From Planctomycetota bacterium (GTDB taxonomy: Bacteria; Planctomycetota; UBA8742; UBA2392), in assembly GCA_022071975.1 (NCBI GenBank), contig JAJVIO010000012.1:1-64000 (forward strand): DNA of 64,000 bases, read 5' to 3'. The position numbers and the translations under genes were made by a program. Positions 34,874 through 44,061 of this stretch are shown one piece after another (positions within the stretch are counted from its first letter, which is position 1; the number at the start of each line of letters is the position of its first letter). A model generated the notes under the pieces. The model was not told where the DNA came from. It saw only the letters and a list, made by a program, of their open reading frames with translations, and did not search any database.

Positions 34874-35389
34874 CTACTTGATGTATTCGCTGTTGCCGAA
34901 GTCGATGACCGCGATGACGTGGCCGTTCAGGCGGGCCTGTTCGATCAGGGCCTCACGGGTAACGGTGTCGCCGTAGTCGTAAACGCGCAGCTGGGTGTCT
35001 TCGCCGGCGGTGCCGCGCACGTTGGCGTCGCGGTAACGCTGGTACACCACGTAGGTGACGGCCTTGAAGTCGTCAACCGCGCTGACGATGTCGGATGTCA
35101 GGTGGACCGGCACCACCGAGATGCGGGTCAGGGCGGTGTGGTCGAACACGTCCATCTTGCCGTACACGGTCTTGCCGTTCCACTTGAGCTCGATGGTCTT
35201 CTCGGCATCGTTGCTCTTGAGCGTGTAGACCTTGCTGGTGTCGCCCGAGTGGACCGAACCTTCGTCGATCTTGATCTGGGCGGTGCCGGAGGGCACGTCA
35301 AACTGGAAGCGCATGGGCTTGCTGGAGCCGCAGCCAACCACAACAAGGGAAAGGGCAACAAGCAGGACGCCGGTAAGGATCCGGGCCAT
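34874..35389 (-). CDS. Small lipoprotein
   Basis: 171 residues. ATG 35389 follows GGAGGTTTTCC, the best ribosome binding site in the window. The signal peptide ends VVVGCGSS (lipobox). The mature part is beta-rich: FQFDVPSGTAQIKIDEGS, TIELKWNGKTVYGKMDVF, and a C-terminal LIEQARLNGHVIAVIDFGN. No domain recognised. Adjacent to and presumably co-transcribed with the next lipoprotein gene. Confidence 0.8.
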   Translation of the reverse strand: MARILTGVLLVALSLVVVGCGSSKPMRFQFDVPSGTAQIKIDEGSVHSGDTSKVYTLKSNDAEKTIELKWNGKTVYGKMDVFDHTALTRISVVPVHLTSDIVSAVDDFKAVTYVVYQRYRDANVRGTAGEDTQLRVYDYGDTVTREALIEQARLNGHVIAVIDFGNSEYIK

Positions 35390-35761
35390 GGAAAACCTCC
35401 ACGACAGCAAACAAGTTAGCGGGGGGTGCTGGGCCTAGTTTCTACCCGATTCGTTATCCAGACGCAACCGTTGACAGTCAAACTCAGTGCACGGACCGGT
35501 TTACGCACGCAACCCTGATTTCTCTTACAATTGTCATGCCAACATTACACAGGAAGTACCTGACGACTGTTGTCGGCTAGTGCCGGATGCGTTTCAGACG
35601 CTCGCGATACCCCATATGTTGAGGTGATAGTCGCTTGCTGTCTGTCTGGTGGTCTGTTCGTTCGATTTTGTCCGAACAATTTCTTGCAATTTGCCTACAG
35701 TCGCGTCAGAATCATTACACAAGGTTCGAATGAGCGCTGCGGCGCCTTCAGAGAGACGATC
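35390..35761 (+). promoter_or_regulatory. Regulatory region of the S24 repressor gene
   Basis: 372 bases, AT-richer than the surroundings, without a gene. TTGTCCGAACAA at 35666-35677 is a 12-base palindrome and a plausible operator. TTGCAA (35682-35687) and CAGAAT (35705-35710), spaced 17, form a weak promoter candidate. TTGACAGTCAA at 35471-35481 is a second palindrome. Direct use by the repressor is inference. Confidence 0.45.
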
Positions 35762-36475
35762 ATGAACGACCCGAAATCCACCGTTGCCGCAGGCGAGCGC
35801 ATAAAGCGCCTCCGCAGTTTCCGCGGCATGACCTGCGCCGAACTGGCCAAGCACATCGGCTGCACGCGCCCCTACCTGAGCGCGGTCGAAAACGGCCGGT
35901 ACCCGGTCAGCAGCAAGATCCTGCGCAAGCTAAGCCAGGCGCTGAACGTGACGCCGGACTTCTTCATCGCCACCGATGAGCCCAACCTGGAAGACACCGA
36001 GACCCTGACCCGCGAGATGCTCAACCGCAAAATGGCGGAGCGTTCCCGTGAGGCGGTCAGCGTCGGCGCGCGCGCCGGCACCCGCATGATCCCGGTGGTC
36101 GCCATCACCGCCGCCGGCCGTCCGCTGGCAGCCTTCGACGACTACCCCACCGGCACAGGCAGCGACTACGTGGACTGCCCCCGCGATGTGGGCGACGAGA
36201 ACGCGTTTGCTCTGCGTATCGCGGGCGACAGCATGGAGCCGGTGATCCCCGACGGCAGCACCATCATCGTGGCGCCCAACATGATGCCGCGCGAAGGCAA
36301 GCCCGTGGTGGCCAAGCTGGAAAACGGCGACGTCACCTGCAAGGTCTACCAGCGTCGCGGTGACAACGTGATCCTGGCGCCGTACAACCCCGCCCACGAC
36401 GTGCAGATCTTCAGCGTACGCGAGCTGCAGTGGGTGTACCCGGTGATGAAGGTGACCGTGGACCTGTACCACTAG
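35762..36475 (+). CDS. XRE-HTH / S24 peptidase transcriptional repressor (CI/LexA-like)
   Basis: 237 residues. Residues ~10-65 are a helix-turn-helix of XRE type (FRGMTCAELAKHIGCTRPYL, SAVENGRYPVSSKILRKL). The C-terminal half is an S24 domain: GDSMEPVIPDGSTIIV with the catalytic Ser, and VVAKLENGDVTCKVY with the general-base Lys. ITAAGRPL between the domains contains an Ala-Gly that could be the self-cleavage site, as in CI and LexA. It probably represses genes until DNA damage or another signal triggers cleavage. No prophage genes are nearby. ATG 35762 follows AGAGAGACGATC. Confidence 0.92.
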   Translation: MNDPKSTVAAGERIKRLRSFRGMTCAELAKHIGCTRPYLSAVENGRYPVSSKILRKLSQALNVTPDFFIATDEPNLEDTETLTREMLNRKMAERSREAVSVGARAGTRMIPVVAITAAGRPLAAFDDYPTGTGSDYVDCPRDVGDENAFALRIAGDSMEPVIPDGSTIIVAPNMMPREGKPVVAKLENGDVTCKVYQRRGDNVILAPYNPAHDVQIFSVRELQWVYPVMKVTVDLYH

Positions 36476-36480
36476 ACTCA

Positions 36481-36548
36481 ATTCGAAATTCAAAATGCAG
36501 AATTCAAAATGACCGCTCGAACGAGCCCATTTTGAATTTTGCTTTTTG
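36481..36548. repeat. Inverted 7-bp arrays
   Basis: Left: ATTCGAA, ATTCAAA, ATGCAGA, ATTCAAA (36481-36508). Right: CATTTTG, AATTTTG, CTTTTTG (36528-36548), the inverted unit. It lies directly after the repressor gene. Confidence 0.9.
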
Positions 36549-36627
36549 GAGTTCGTTGCCCCTCGACGGTTACGCCGGGACCGTCCAGTCCGTACTATAG
36601 ATGGTTCACACACGAATCAGGAAACAC

Positions 36628-37884
36628 GTGCGCAGGCTCTTCCTTACATCGCTGCTGAGTGCGCTGACCCTGGCGGGCTGCGGAGTGGGCACGTCGCCCG
36701 GAACGCCGCCCCCAGCCAACTCCACCAGCGGGCCGATTGCCTCAGCCGGGGTGCCGAGCATCCGCGCACTGGTACCGGCCGACCTTGACGGCAACCAGTT
36801 GGTGGACACCATCCCGCACTCGTCGTTGCGGCGCCTGGTTGTGCAAGCGCCGGCCGGAACCAGCTTTCGCCTGACGCGCGGTGGCGCGGACGTGCCGTTT
36901 TCGATCAGCGTGGTGACGCTGTCAGACGGCACGCTGCTGCATGAGCTGGTGCTCGAGAATCCGATCGGCACCCAGGCGCTGACGCTGCGCGCCGGCGACT
37001 ACACCCTGCCCATTTCCGGCGATGCCCAGCTTGGCGTGGTGCAACCGCTGCTGGCACTGCCGTACTCAACGGGCGCGCTGGCCAACGATCTCGCCAAACC
37101 AACCGGCGCCCTCTACCCCGCCGCTGATGACGTAGCGGTCACCCGGGGCGGCGGTCTGCCCTCGCTCGCAACCGGCGCGCTGGTGCTGCGCTCCGGCAAC
37201 GGCCGCGCCATTGAGCTGCAGCTTTCCATGCGGCCGGAGGGCCTGCGCGCCAAGGCCGCAGCACCCCTTGAGCCTCGGCGCGTTTACGCGCTGGCCGTGA
37301 ACGGCAGTTCCACCGACCCTTACGGCGCGGCGCCCGCCCCGGAGTTCCGGGTGTTCTGTCGCGGCGCGGCGGACAAGACGCCACTCAAGCTGCGCCTGGC
37401 CGATCTCAACCGTGACGGTGAACCTGAGCTGGTCTGCCTGTTCGCCGACGGCTCCGTCACAACGCTGACCGACCCTGCGGGGCGCGCCGAGGGCATCCTG
37501 CCGCCGGGTGATGAAGCAGCCATCGATTTCGCCTGCGGCGACTTCGATGGCAACGGAGCGCCCGACCTGATCGTGCTGCTGCGCGGCAAACAGGGGTTCC
37601 GCCTGCTGAGCCTCTACAACCAGACGCGCATCGGTGAATCGCGCTTCGCCATGCAATCGGACACCATCCCGCTCGAGGCGCCGCTGGCGATCCGCGCGGC
37701 TGACTTCGACCGTGACGGCCGTGACGATTACGCGGTACTGGACGCCTTCGGCGACGTGCTGGTGCAGTACACCGCCCGGCCGGCACAGCTGCTGCCGGGC
37801 CTGGCTTCGCGCTCCCTGGCCGCGGCGCTGCTGTGCGAAGACGCCAACGCCGACGGCAAGCCCGACCTTTACGTGCTGGCGCTG
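36628..37884 (+). CDS. FG-GAP/VCBS repeat lipoprotein, 5' segment (before frameshift)
   Basis: About 419 residues. GTG 36628 has AGGAAACAC upstream and starts a signal peptide with lipobox TLAGCG; TACTAT near 36592 is a promoter -10 candidate. After a beta-rich N-terminal domain come calcium-binding FG-GAP/VCBS-type repeats: DLNRDGEPELVCLF, DFDGNGAPDLIVLL, DFDRDGRDDYAVLD, DANADGKPDLYVLA. At about 37882 the frame changes: the conserved continuation (DGKGRLLQNINGTG) is in another frame, so one base appears to be missing. Either the gene is recently broken or the assembly has an error. In the original frame translation would run on to 38139 with non-homologous residues. Confidence 0.85.
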
Positions 37885-39521
37885 ACGGCAAGGGCCGGCT
37901 GCTGCAGAACATCAACGGTACCGGCTTTGCCACTGACCTGGGCGTGCTGCCGCTGGACGTGCCCGGCGCGCAGCGCGTCGTGGGCGGCGAGCTGGATGGC
38001 GACCGCCACGCCGACTTCATTTTCACCGGCCGCGGCACGGACCTTGCCGTGGTCCTGGGCTCCGGCTTGCGCAAGGCGAACTTTCCGCTGCTCGGTGACC
38101 AGGAGCGGCTGGCGGGCGCGGTGCTGTGCCGCGACGTGAACCGCGACAGCCGCATGGACATACTGGTCGCGCGCGAGGACGAGCGAGGCGTGTGCGACGA
38201 AATCGGCATCTACCTGAACTCGGACAACGGCGACAACGCGCCCGACGCCATTCTGCCGTTGGGTGCGCGCGTGAACGTAGAGGCGCTGGAGTACTGGCGC
38301 GAACACATCGTGCTGGCCGCCGGCACCGGGCTGCTGGTGTTGAAGATCAACCCGGCAGCTTTGCCCCCCACCGTGGACAGCAAGGTGCGGTTCATTGAGG
38401 CCTACCAGCCCGTGCCGCAGATACCCGCGCCGCTGGCGGCCGCCATGGCAGACTTGAACGACGACGGCCGCACCGACCTGGCAGCCATCGACCGCGACGG
38501 CAACCTGCAGATCTGGCTGAGCGGCGCGGAAGGCGAACCGTTCACGCCGGCCGGCGAGTCGATTCTCCTCGGCTCCGGCGGCTCGCTGCAGGCGATTGAC
38601 TTTGACCGCGACAGCGCTCCCGACCTGCTTTACATCCCCAGCGACCCCGCGCTGAAGCCGCGCGTGCTGCGCAACAACCGGGAAGGCCGCTTCGACACGG
38701 AGGACCAGGGGCTGCTTCCCACACCGCCCAGCATCCTGCGCGGCGCGCCCGCGCTTGGCGACTTCGACCGCGACGGCGACCTCGACGTGCTCTGGCCCAG
38801 CCCGCTGGGGCGCGTGCAGTTCAATGAAGGCCGCGACGGCTGGCGCGAAAGCCGGGCCCAGCTCGAGATCCGTGAGGACTCCGGCCTGCGCCTGCAGTTT
38901 TCGGGCGAGCTGTGCTGCGCCGATTTCACCGGCGACGGCATCGAAGACGTGGCCGCCGTGATGCAGGCCACCGAAGACGGCGCCGGGCCGCAGTACCTGG
39001 TGCTGCTGGAAGGCACGGGAAGCTCCGACGACGAAGTCGGACCCTTCCGCGCATGGATCAGCGGCGCCCTGAAGGGGCGGCTGTTCGGGCTTTCGCCGGC
39101 CGACTTCAACGGCGACGGACGCCTTGACCTGGCCGTGGGCTACGGCGCCACGGACGCAGACGTGAGGCTGACCCTGCTGAAGCTCGGCAGCGGCCGACAG
39201 TTTGAGCCCTTCGACGGATCGCCCGCCGCCAAGGGCCGGCTGCTTGACCTCGCGCTGGATGACCTGGACCGCGACGGCGACCTGGACCTGATCGCCAGCG
39301 AAGACCTGCCCGATGGCGGCAACACCATGACGTTGTGGGTGAATGACGGGCGCGGCCAGTTCGGCGAAGCTACCGAGGCGCAGGCCTCGCTGGCGCGCGC
39401 GATTGGCGATTTCCGCGCCACCAACCTTTCATTGGCCGACTTCACCGGCGACGGCCGTCCCGACCTGCTGGCCATTGACCGCGACGGCAACGTAGTCATC
39501 GTGCGCACCACACTGCCGTGA
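37885..39521 (+). CDS. FG-GAP/VCBS repeat lipoprotein, 3' segment (after frameshift)
   Basis: About 545 residues continuing the protein of 36628-37884 in a different frame; open from 37833. At least seven more repeats with the acidic loop are visible: ELDGDRHADFIFTG, DVNRDSRMDILVAR, DLNDDGRTDLAAID, DFDRDGDLDVLWP, DFTGDGIEDVAAVM, DFNGDGRLDLAVGY, DLDRDGDLDLIASE, DFTGDGRPDLLAID. These form a beta-propeller that probably binds calcium at the cell surface. Its TGA overlaps the GTG start of coaX, so the intact frame was once translationally coupled. The whole protein would be about 965 residues. Confidence 0.85.
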
Positions 39522-40276
39522 AAACCGCCGCCGAAATCATCGCCGCCGACATCGGCAACACCAGCGCCACCATCGCCCGCATGCGCGGCACAGAGGTGCT
39601 GTCGCAGTTCGACGTCTCCAGCCATGCGCCTGTGCAGGTCGTCGAGGAAGCCTTGCGGGAGCACCTTTCCGGCCTGCTGGCGCTTCCGCTCGTGATCGCC
39701 AGCGTAAACCCCCGCGGACGCGAGGCCGTGGAAACAGCCTGGGCCGGCCTGGGCGGCGGCAAGGCCTGTGTGCTGGGCCGCGACGTGGTGGTGCCGATCG
39801 AGAACCGCGCCAACCCGCCCGGCAAGGTGGGCCAGGACCGGCTGGTGAACGCGCTGGCGGCCAAAGAGCGCGGCGGCGCCAACGCCATCGTGGTCGATTT
39901 CGGCACGGCCGTCAGCTTTGACGTGGTGAAAGACGGCGCCTTCGTGGGCGGTGTTTTGACGCCCGGCATCGGCCTGGCCATGGAGGCCTTGCACCAGAAG
40001 ACCGCGTTGCTGCCGCTGGTGAGGCCGGACGGCATCCGGCCGCCGGTGATCGGCGCGAACACAGAAGATGCCATCAACAGCGGCGTGTATTACGGCTACA
40101 TCGGGCTGGTGAACAACATCCTGCGCGAGCTGATGAAGACTTACGCCAATAAGCCAACCGTGTTCGCCACCGGCGGCTACGGCGCTTACCTGGCGCCTGA
40201 GATCGAGGGCATCGACGTGATCGCCCCCACGCTCACGCACGAGGGCATCGCATTGGCATTCGCACTCACTCGCTGA
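39518..40276 (+). CDS. coaX: Type III pantothenate kinase
   Basis: 252 residues. It phosphorylates pantothenate, the first step of coenzyme A synthesis. Type III hallmarks: AADIGNTSAT near the N-terminus (phosphate loop), GQDRLVNALAA, the catalytic Asp in VVDFGTAVSFDVV, GGVLTPGIGLAMEAL, and FATGGYGAYLAPEI. Start GTG overlaps the previous stop (GTGA). No other CoA genes adjoin. Confidence 0.95.
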   Translation: MKTAAEIIAADIGNTSATIARMRGTEVLSQFDVSSHAPVQVVEEALREHLSGLLALPLVIASVNPRGREAVETAWAGLGGGKACVLGRDVVVPIENRANPPGKVGQDRLVNALAAKERGGANAIVVDFGTAVSFDVVKDGAFVGGVLTPGIGLAMEALHQKTALLPLVRPDGIRPPVIGANTEDAINSGVYYGYIGLVNNILRELMKTYANKPTVFATGGYGAYLAPEIEGIDVIAPTLTHEGIALAFALTR

Positions 40277-40389
40277 ACCCGCCAAAAACCTGGCCTGCCA
40301 AAGCCGGGGTTCAGCCAACTGCAGCTCGACGTTCATTCCACCGCCAACGAGGGGGAACAAAACATGATGACGTCTTTGTCACTTTCGAT

Positions 40390-40419
40390 TTGAATTCCTA
40401 CTTCGACTCTCCATATACT
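40390..40419 (+). promoter_or_regulatory. Candidate sigma-70 promoter
   Basis: TTGAAT (40390-40395) and TATACT (40414-40419) spaced 18 bases, 26 bases before the start codon of the following gene. Confidence 0.55.
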
Positions 40420-40444
40420 CGCCGCGATCTCACGGGAGAGAACC

Positions 40445-40993
40445 ATGCAACCCCCACCCGGCTATCCGCAGGGCCAGCCGCAGCAGCCGGCGCAACCGCA
40501 GGCGTATCCGCCCGGATACGCGCAGCCCGGTCAGCCGCCTTACGGGATGCAGCAGTACCCGTACTATCCGCCGCGCAAGAAAGGCATGCCGGGTTGGGCC
40601 TGGGCTGTGATCATCCTGGGATTCCTGTTCATCGGCGTGCCCATGATCCTGGGCATCCTTGCCGTGATTGCAGCGCCGGCGATCACCACCAACACCCGTG
40701 ACGCCCGCCGCGCCGAGGGCGAGCAGTTGCTCGGCTCCGCGCGCGATTTCCTGCGCGTTTCGTACGCCAAGACGGCGAGCGACCAGGATGCGTTTTCCAT
40801 GTTCTCTCAGAAGGCCGCCACCGGTGAGTTTGACGGGCTCTACTACAACGTGGACCGCATGCCGCGGCTATCCAGCAGCCCCGGTTATGACGCCGAGCTG
40901 ACCTGCTCACCAACCGAAAAGGCGCACGACCCGTCCCGAGGCTATATGGTTTTCCGCTGGAATGACGGGGCTGCCCAGGTCAGCTGGAAGTGA
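40445..40993 (+). CDS. Pro/Gln-rich single-span membrane protein
   Basis: 182 residues. The N-terminal 45 residues are Pro, Gln and Tyr rich (PPPGYPQGQPQQPAQPQAYP), followed by RKKG and a long hydrophobic segment (about 49-75), and then AITTNTRDARRAEGEQLLGS and a small soluble domain. The hydrophobic-segment-then-helix arrangement is like that of pilin-like secreted proteins, but the leader is far too long and lacks a clear prepilin cleavage site. GGGAGAGAACC precedes the ATG. Confidence 0.75.
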   Translation: MQPPPGYPQGQPQQPAQPQAYPPGYAQPGQPPYGMQQYPYYPPRKKGMPGWAWAVIILGFLFIGVPMILGILAVIAAPAITTNTRDARRAEGEQLLGSARDFLRVSYAKTASDQDAFSMFSQKAATGEFDGLYYNVDRMPRLSSSPGYDAELTCSPTEKAHDPSRGYMVFRWNDGAAQVSWK

Positions 40994-42175
40994 TCAGCTG
41001 GCCTCGGCGGGCAGCTTGTCGTGCAGCTCGTCGCTGCGGGTGCGCCAGCGCTCGTGCATTTCATTGAGCGCCTCGATCTCCGCTTCCAGGGGCAGGTCGT
41101 TTTCGCCGGCCAGCATCTCAAGCTGCTCGCGCAGTTTCTCGACGTCATCCAGGAACGTGGATTCGTCGCCGGCAAAGCGTGCCGCCACAGCGCGCAGGGC
41201 GTCTTCGCTTTCGCCGGCCAGCTGCTCGAACGACTTCACCCGCAAGCACATCAGCCGGCACAGGTTGATCAGCAGCTTGGGGTTTTCCGTCACCAGCTTC
41301 GGGAAGTGCTCACTGGGTATCACCCCCACCACGCTCGGCTCATCGGCCTGGATGTCCGCGATGCGCTTGGGCTCTTCGTCGCCCAGCAGCACGCCGATTT
41401 CGCCGACCGTTTCGCCCGGCCGAACCACGCCGTACTGTTCGCTGCCGATGCGCACGCTCAGTCGCCCGCTGACCAGCAGGTACACCGAGTATCCCGGGTC
41501 GCCGCGGCGGCACAGCAGGTCGCCGGCCTTGAGGCGGTGCTGCTTGCCGACCATGTTGCGGTCGTCCACCACGCGCGACATGATCACGCGGGTGTTCTTG
41601 GTCAGCTCGGCGCCGCCGACTTCCCCGTTGCCGTAGCTCCAGGTGCGCTTGGCGGCGTTCAGCACCTGCAGCACCGAGTCTTCGCCCTCGGCGTCGTCAC
41701 CGATGCGCTGCACCAGGTTGTAGAAGTCGGTGCACAGGCCCTGGAAGTCGCGCATGAAGCGGCTTGCCAGACGCTGGCCGCCGCCGAGGCTCTTGTTCGC
41801 CGCCACCATGCGCCGTGCCAGCGCGCGCGCCAGCGAAAGGCCGAACGCCGGCTGCTCCTGGATCATGCTCATGACAGCGCGGGTATCGACGGGGAATTCT
41901 GCCACCACGGTGGCTTCGCCGGCGATCAGGCTGGTGAGGTAGTGGCCGGTAAGCCCGCCTTCAACCTCGAGCATGGCGCCGGACTCGGTGTAGAGGGTGA
42001 CATCGTGGCCGCGCCGCAGGCGGGCTTCGTCGGCCTCGACCAGCACTTTGTCGGGCACGACCACGCTGCGCAGGCTGCCGGACTTGAGCACGAACGCGCG
42101 ATCCGCCTGCGCGCCCTGGCGGCAGACCAGCTCGCCGGGGGCGTATTCGCGGACAACTGCCTCACGCGCGGTCAA
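40994..42175 (-). CDS. Protein with two cyclic-nucleotide-binding domains
   Basis: 393 residues. Two cNMP-binding beta-barrels: residues ~10-125 (EYAPGELVCRQGAQADRAFVLKSG in part, then VVAEFPVDTRAVMSMI) and ~215-330 (LKAGDLLCRRGDPGYSVYLL, PGETVGEIGVLLGDEEPKRI). The second domain is better conserved, with GE-x8-R-x-A reduced to GEIGVLLGDEEPKRIA, so ligand binding needs checking. A coiled coil forms the C-terminus. There is no helix-turn-helix, so this is not a CRP-type regulator. TTG start at 42175 is supported by CCGGAG seven bases upstream. Confidence 0.85.
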   Translation of the reverse strand: MTAREAVVREYAPGELVCRQGAQADRAFVLKSGSLRSVVVPDKVLVEADEARLRRGHDVTLYTESGAMLEVEGGLTGHYLTSLIAGEATVVAEFPVDTRAVMSMIQEQPAFGLSLARALARRMVAANKSLGGGQRLASRFMRDFQGLCTDFYNLVQRIGDDAEGEDSVLQVLNAAKRTWSYGNGEVGGAELTKNTRVIMSRVVDDRNMVGKQHRLKAGDLLCRRGDPGYSVYLLVSGRLSVRIGSEQYGVVRPGETVGEIGVLLGDEEPKRIADIQADEPSVVGVIPSEHFPKLVTENPKLLINLCRLMCLRVKSFEQLAGESEDALRAVAARFAGDESTFLDDVEKLREQLEMLAGENDLPLEAEIEALNEMHERWRTRSDELHDKLPAEAS

Positions 42176-42242
42176 AGGGAAACTCCGGTACGTCAGAAAG
42201 TACCAATTTCAGCAGTTATGGCGCGGCGGGGCAACGGGCTGC

Positions 42243-42336
42243 GGCAGAGGTCAGCTTTCAGGGTGCAGCCGACGGTCTACTCAAGTCGTGGCGGCGTTTT
42301 CCCTGAAACCTGAAACCTGTCCCCTGCCACCTACAG
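42243..42336. repeat. Inverted 7-bp arrays
   Basis: Left: GGCAGAG, GTCAGCT, TTCAGGG, TGCAGCC (42243-42270). Right: CCTGAAA, CCTGAAA, CCTGTCC, CCTGCCA, CCTACAG (42302-42336). The TAG stop of the gene at 42331 is in the last right-hand unit. Confidence 0.8.
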
Positions 42337-42522
42337 TATTGTCGGGTCGGTCGCCAACTGCACCAGGAAGATCAGCGCCGCCATGCCGCCCAGCAGCAAC
42401 GCGCCGTTCAGCGCCCCGCGCAGCAGGCCGCGCTTGAACTCGCGGCTGCCGGCCACGCCCATCACCAGGCCGCCCACGATGGCGACCGGCGCGTAGTACA
42501 GCGCATAAATCAGCGTATCCAT
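42331..42522 (-). CDS. Small two-helix membrane protein
   Basis: 63 residues, MDTLIYALYYAPVAIVGGLV then a basic loop (GSREFKRGLLRG) and a second hydrophobic helix. Unknown function. Its start overlaps the stop of the DUF6677-like gene (GTGATG), so it is translationally coupled to that gene. The stop codon is provided by the 7-bp array, which may have altered the C-terminus. Confidence 0.65.
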   Translation of the reverse strand: MDTLIYALYYAPVAIVGGLVMGVAGSREFKRGLLRGALNGALLLGGMAALIFLVQLATDPTIL

Positions 42523-42962
42523 CACGCCGTCTCCTGTTTGCCGTTGATGGCATCCACCCGCATGGTGTCGGATGGCCCGGGCTCTTCAGGGTGCGCGTGG
42601 CGGCGGTACAACTCGCAGATCACGATCAGGTTCAGCACGCCCGCCACGGCCGCGTACACCACACCGCTCTGGTGGGCCATGATGCTGATGCTTTCGCCCA
42701 GGTAGATGCCCTCCGGGTGGCGCAGGGCATCGATGCCAAAGGTGATCGGCCCGGCCAGCAGCTGGCACAGGAAATACCAGAAGTGGTCGGTGGCGTTTAT
42801 GGCTGTGCCGTCGGAAATCACCATGCCCGCGGCGTAAAGCCCGACGATGGTGGCGAAGTAGAACAGCCCGTGCAGTTGCCGCCTGGCGTAGAAGTGCCCC
42901 AACCCGGGCACCAGCCAGCCCAGCAGCAGTGCGAACCAGATGTTGACCTTGCGTTCCGCCAT
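42522..42962 (-). CDS. DUF6677-like polytopic membrane protein
   Basis: 146 residues with about four hydrophobic segments. LLGWLVPGLGHFYARRQLHG near the N-terminus is the TM2/DUF6677-like motif (W-x-P-G-L-G-H-x-Y-x-x-R), and the PITFGIDALRHPEGIYLG segment is characteristic as I recall it from planctomycete proteins. Function unknown. ATG 42962. Overlaps the small membrane protein gene downstream; the two probably act together. Confidence 0.7.
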   Translation of the reverse strand: MAERKVNIWFALLLGWLVPGLGHFYARRQLHGLFYFATIVGLYAAGMVISDGTAINATDHFWYFLCQLLAGPITFGIDALRHPEGIYLGESISIMAHQSGVVYAAVAGVLNLIVICELYRRHAHPEEPGPSDTMRVDAINGKQETA

Positions 42963-43072
42963 CGGTCGGGATGTTAGGGGCGTTTCTCCGCAAGCGCCAG
43001 TGTTGAGGGGTGCCAGCGCGGCGCGGCCTTGCTATACACCTGCAGCACCAGAGAAGAGAAAGGGCGACAGCC

Positions 43073-44038
43073 ATGAGCGAGCACAAGGTGATTGTCATCG
43101 GATCCGGGCCTGCAGGCGACACGGCTGCTCTTTACGCGGCGCGCGCCGGCCTGAAGCCGCACGTTTTTGCCGGCTTCGGCGCGGGCGGCCCCCCCGGCGG
43201 CCAGCTGATGCTGACCACTGAGATCGAGAACTTTCCCGGCTTCCCCGGCGGCGGCATCGCCGGCCCCGAGCTGATGGCGCGCATGCGCCAGCAGGCGATC
43301 GACTTTGGCGCCGAGTTCGAGGACGTTGACGTCAGCAAGGTGGACTTCAGCGAGCGCCCCTTCAAAGTCTGGGTCGATGACAAGCTCTACACCGCCGAGG
43401 CCGTAATTGTCGCCACCGGCGCGCGCTCACGCCTGCTCAACATTCCTGGTGAGCAGAAGCTGATCAGCCGCGGCCTGCACACCTGCGCCACCTGCGACGG
43501 CGCGTTCTATCGCAACAAGAGCATGATCGTGATCGGCGGCGGCGACACCGCCATGGAAGAGGCTACCTTCCTGACCCGCTTCGGCGACGTGAACCTGGTG
43601 CACCGCCGCGAAGAGTTCCGCGCCAGCACCACCATGCTGGAGCGCGCGAAGAAGAACCCCAAAATCAAGTGGACGCTCAATGAGCAGCCGCTCGAATACC
43701 TGCTGCGCGAAAACGGCACCGTGTGCGGCATCAAGAGCAAGAACACCAAAACCGGCGAGGTCAGTGAGATCAAGGCCGACGGCGTGTTCCTGGCCATCGG
43801 CCACATCCCCAACACCGACCTGTTCAAGGGCCAGCTCAAGATGCACGACAACGGCTACCTGGTGACGGGCGCCGCAGCCGGCGGACCCAGCGAGCACCCC
43901 AACAGTTACACCAGCGTGAAAGGTGTGTTCGCCTGCGGCGACGTGCAGGACCACACCTACCGCCAGGCCATCACCGCGGCCGGTTCAGGCTGCATGGCGG
44001 CCATCGACGCCGAGCGCTGGCTGGCGGAACAAGAGTAG
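43073..44038 (+). CDS. trxB: Thioredoxin reductase
   Basis: 321 residues. It passes electrons from NADPH through FAD and a disulfide to thioredoxin. FAD-binding GSGPAGDTAALYAARAGL, the redox CATC near residue 138 (HTCATCDGAFY), NADPH-binding GGGDTAMEEATFL with HRREEFRAS, and the closing FACGDVQDHTYRQAITAAGSG are all present. ATG 43073 follows AAAGGGCGACAG. An extended -10-like TGCTATACA lies at 43030-43038. The stop codon lies in a palindrome shared with the convergent methyltransferase. Confidence 0.95.
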   Translation: MSEHKVIVIGSGPAGDTAALYAARAGLKPHVFAGFGAGGPPGGQLMLTTEIENFPGFPGGGIAGPELMARMRQQAIDFGAEFEDVDVSKVDFSERPFKVWVDDKLYTAEAVIVATGARSRLLNIPGEQKLISRGLHTCATCDGAFYRNKSMIVIGGGDTAMEEATFLTRFGDVNLVHRREEFRASTTMLERAKKNPKIKWTLNEQPLEYLLRENGTVCGIKSKNTKTGEVSEIKADGVFLAIGHIPNTDLFKGQLKMHDNGYLVTGAAAGGPSEHPNSYTSVKGVFACGDVQDHTYRQAITAAGSGCMAAIDAERWLAEQE

Positions 44039-44061
44039 CCCGGAGCGTAAGCGCCGGGCTA
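44035..44061. repeat. Palindrome supplying both stop codons of convergent genes
   Basis: TAGCCCGG (44036-44043) and CCGGGCTA (44054-44061) around AGCGTAAGCG. TAG at 44036-44038 ends trxB; on the other strand TAG at 44059-44061 ends the methyltransferase gene. The element is the entire intergenic space. Confidence 0.9.
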
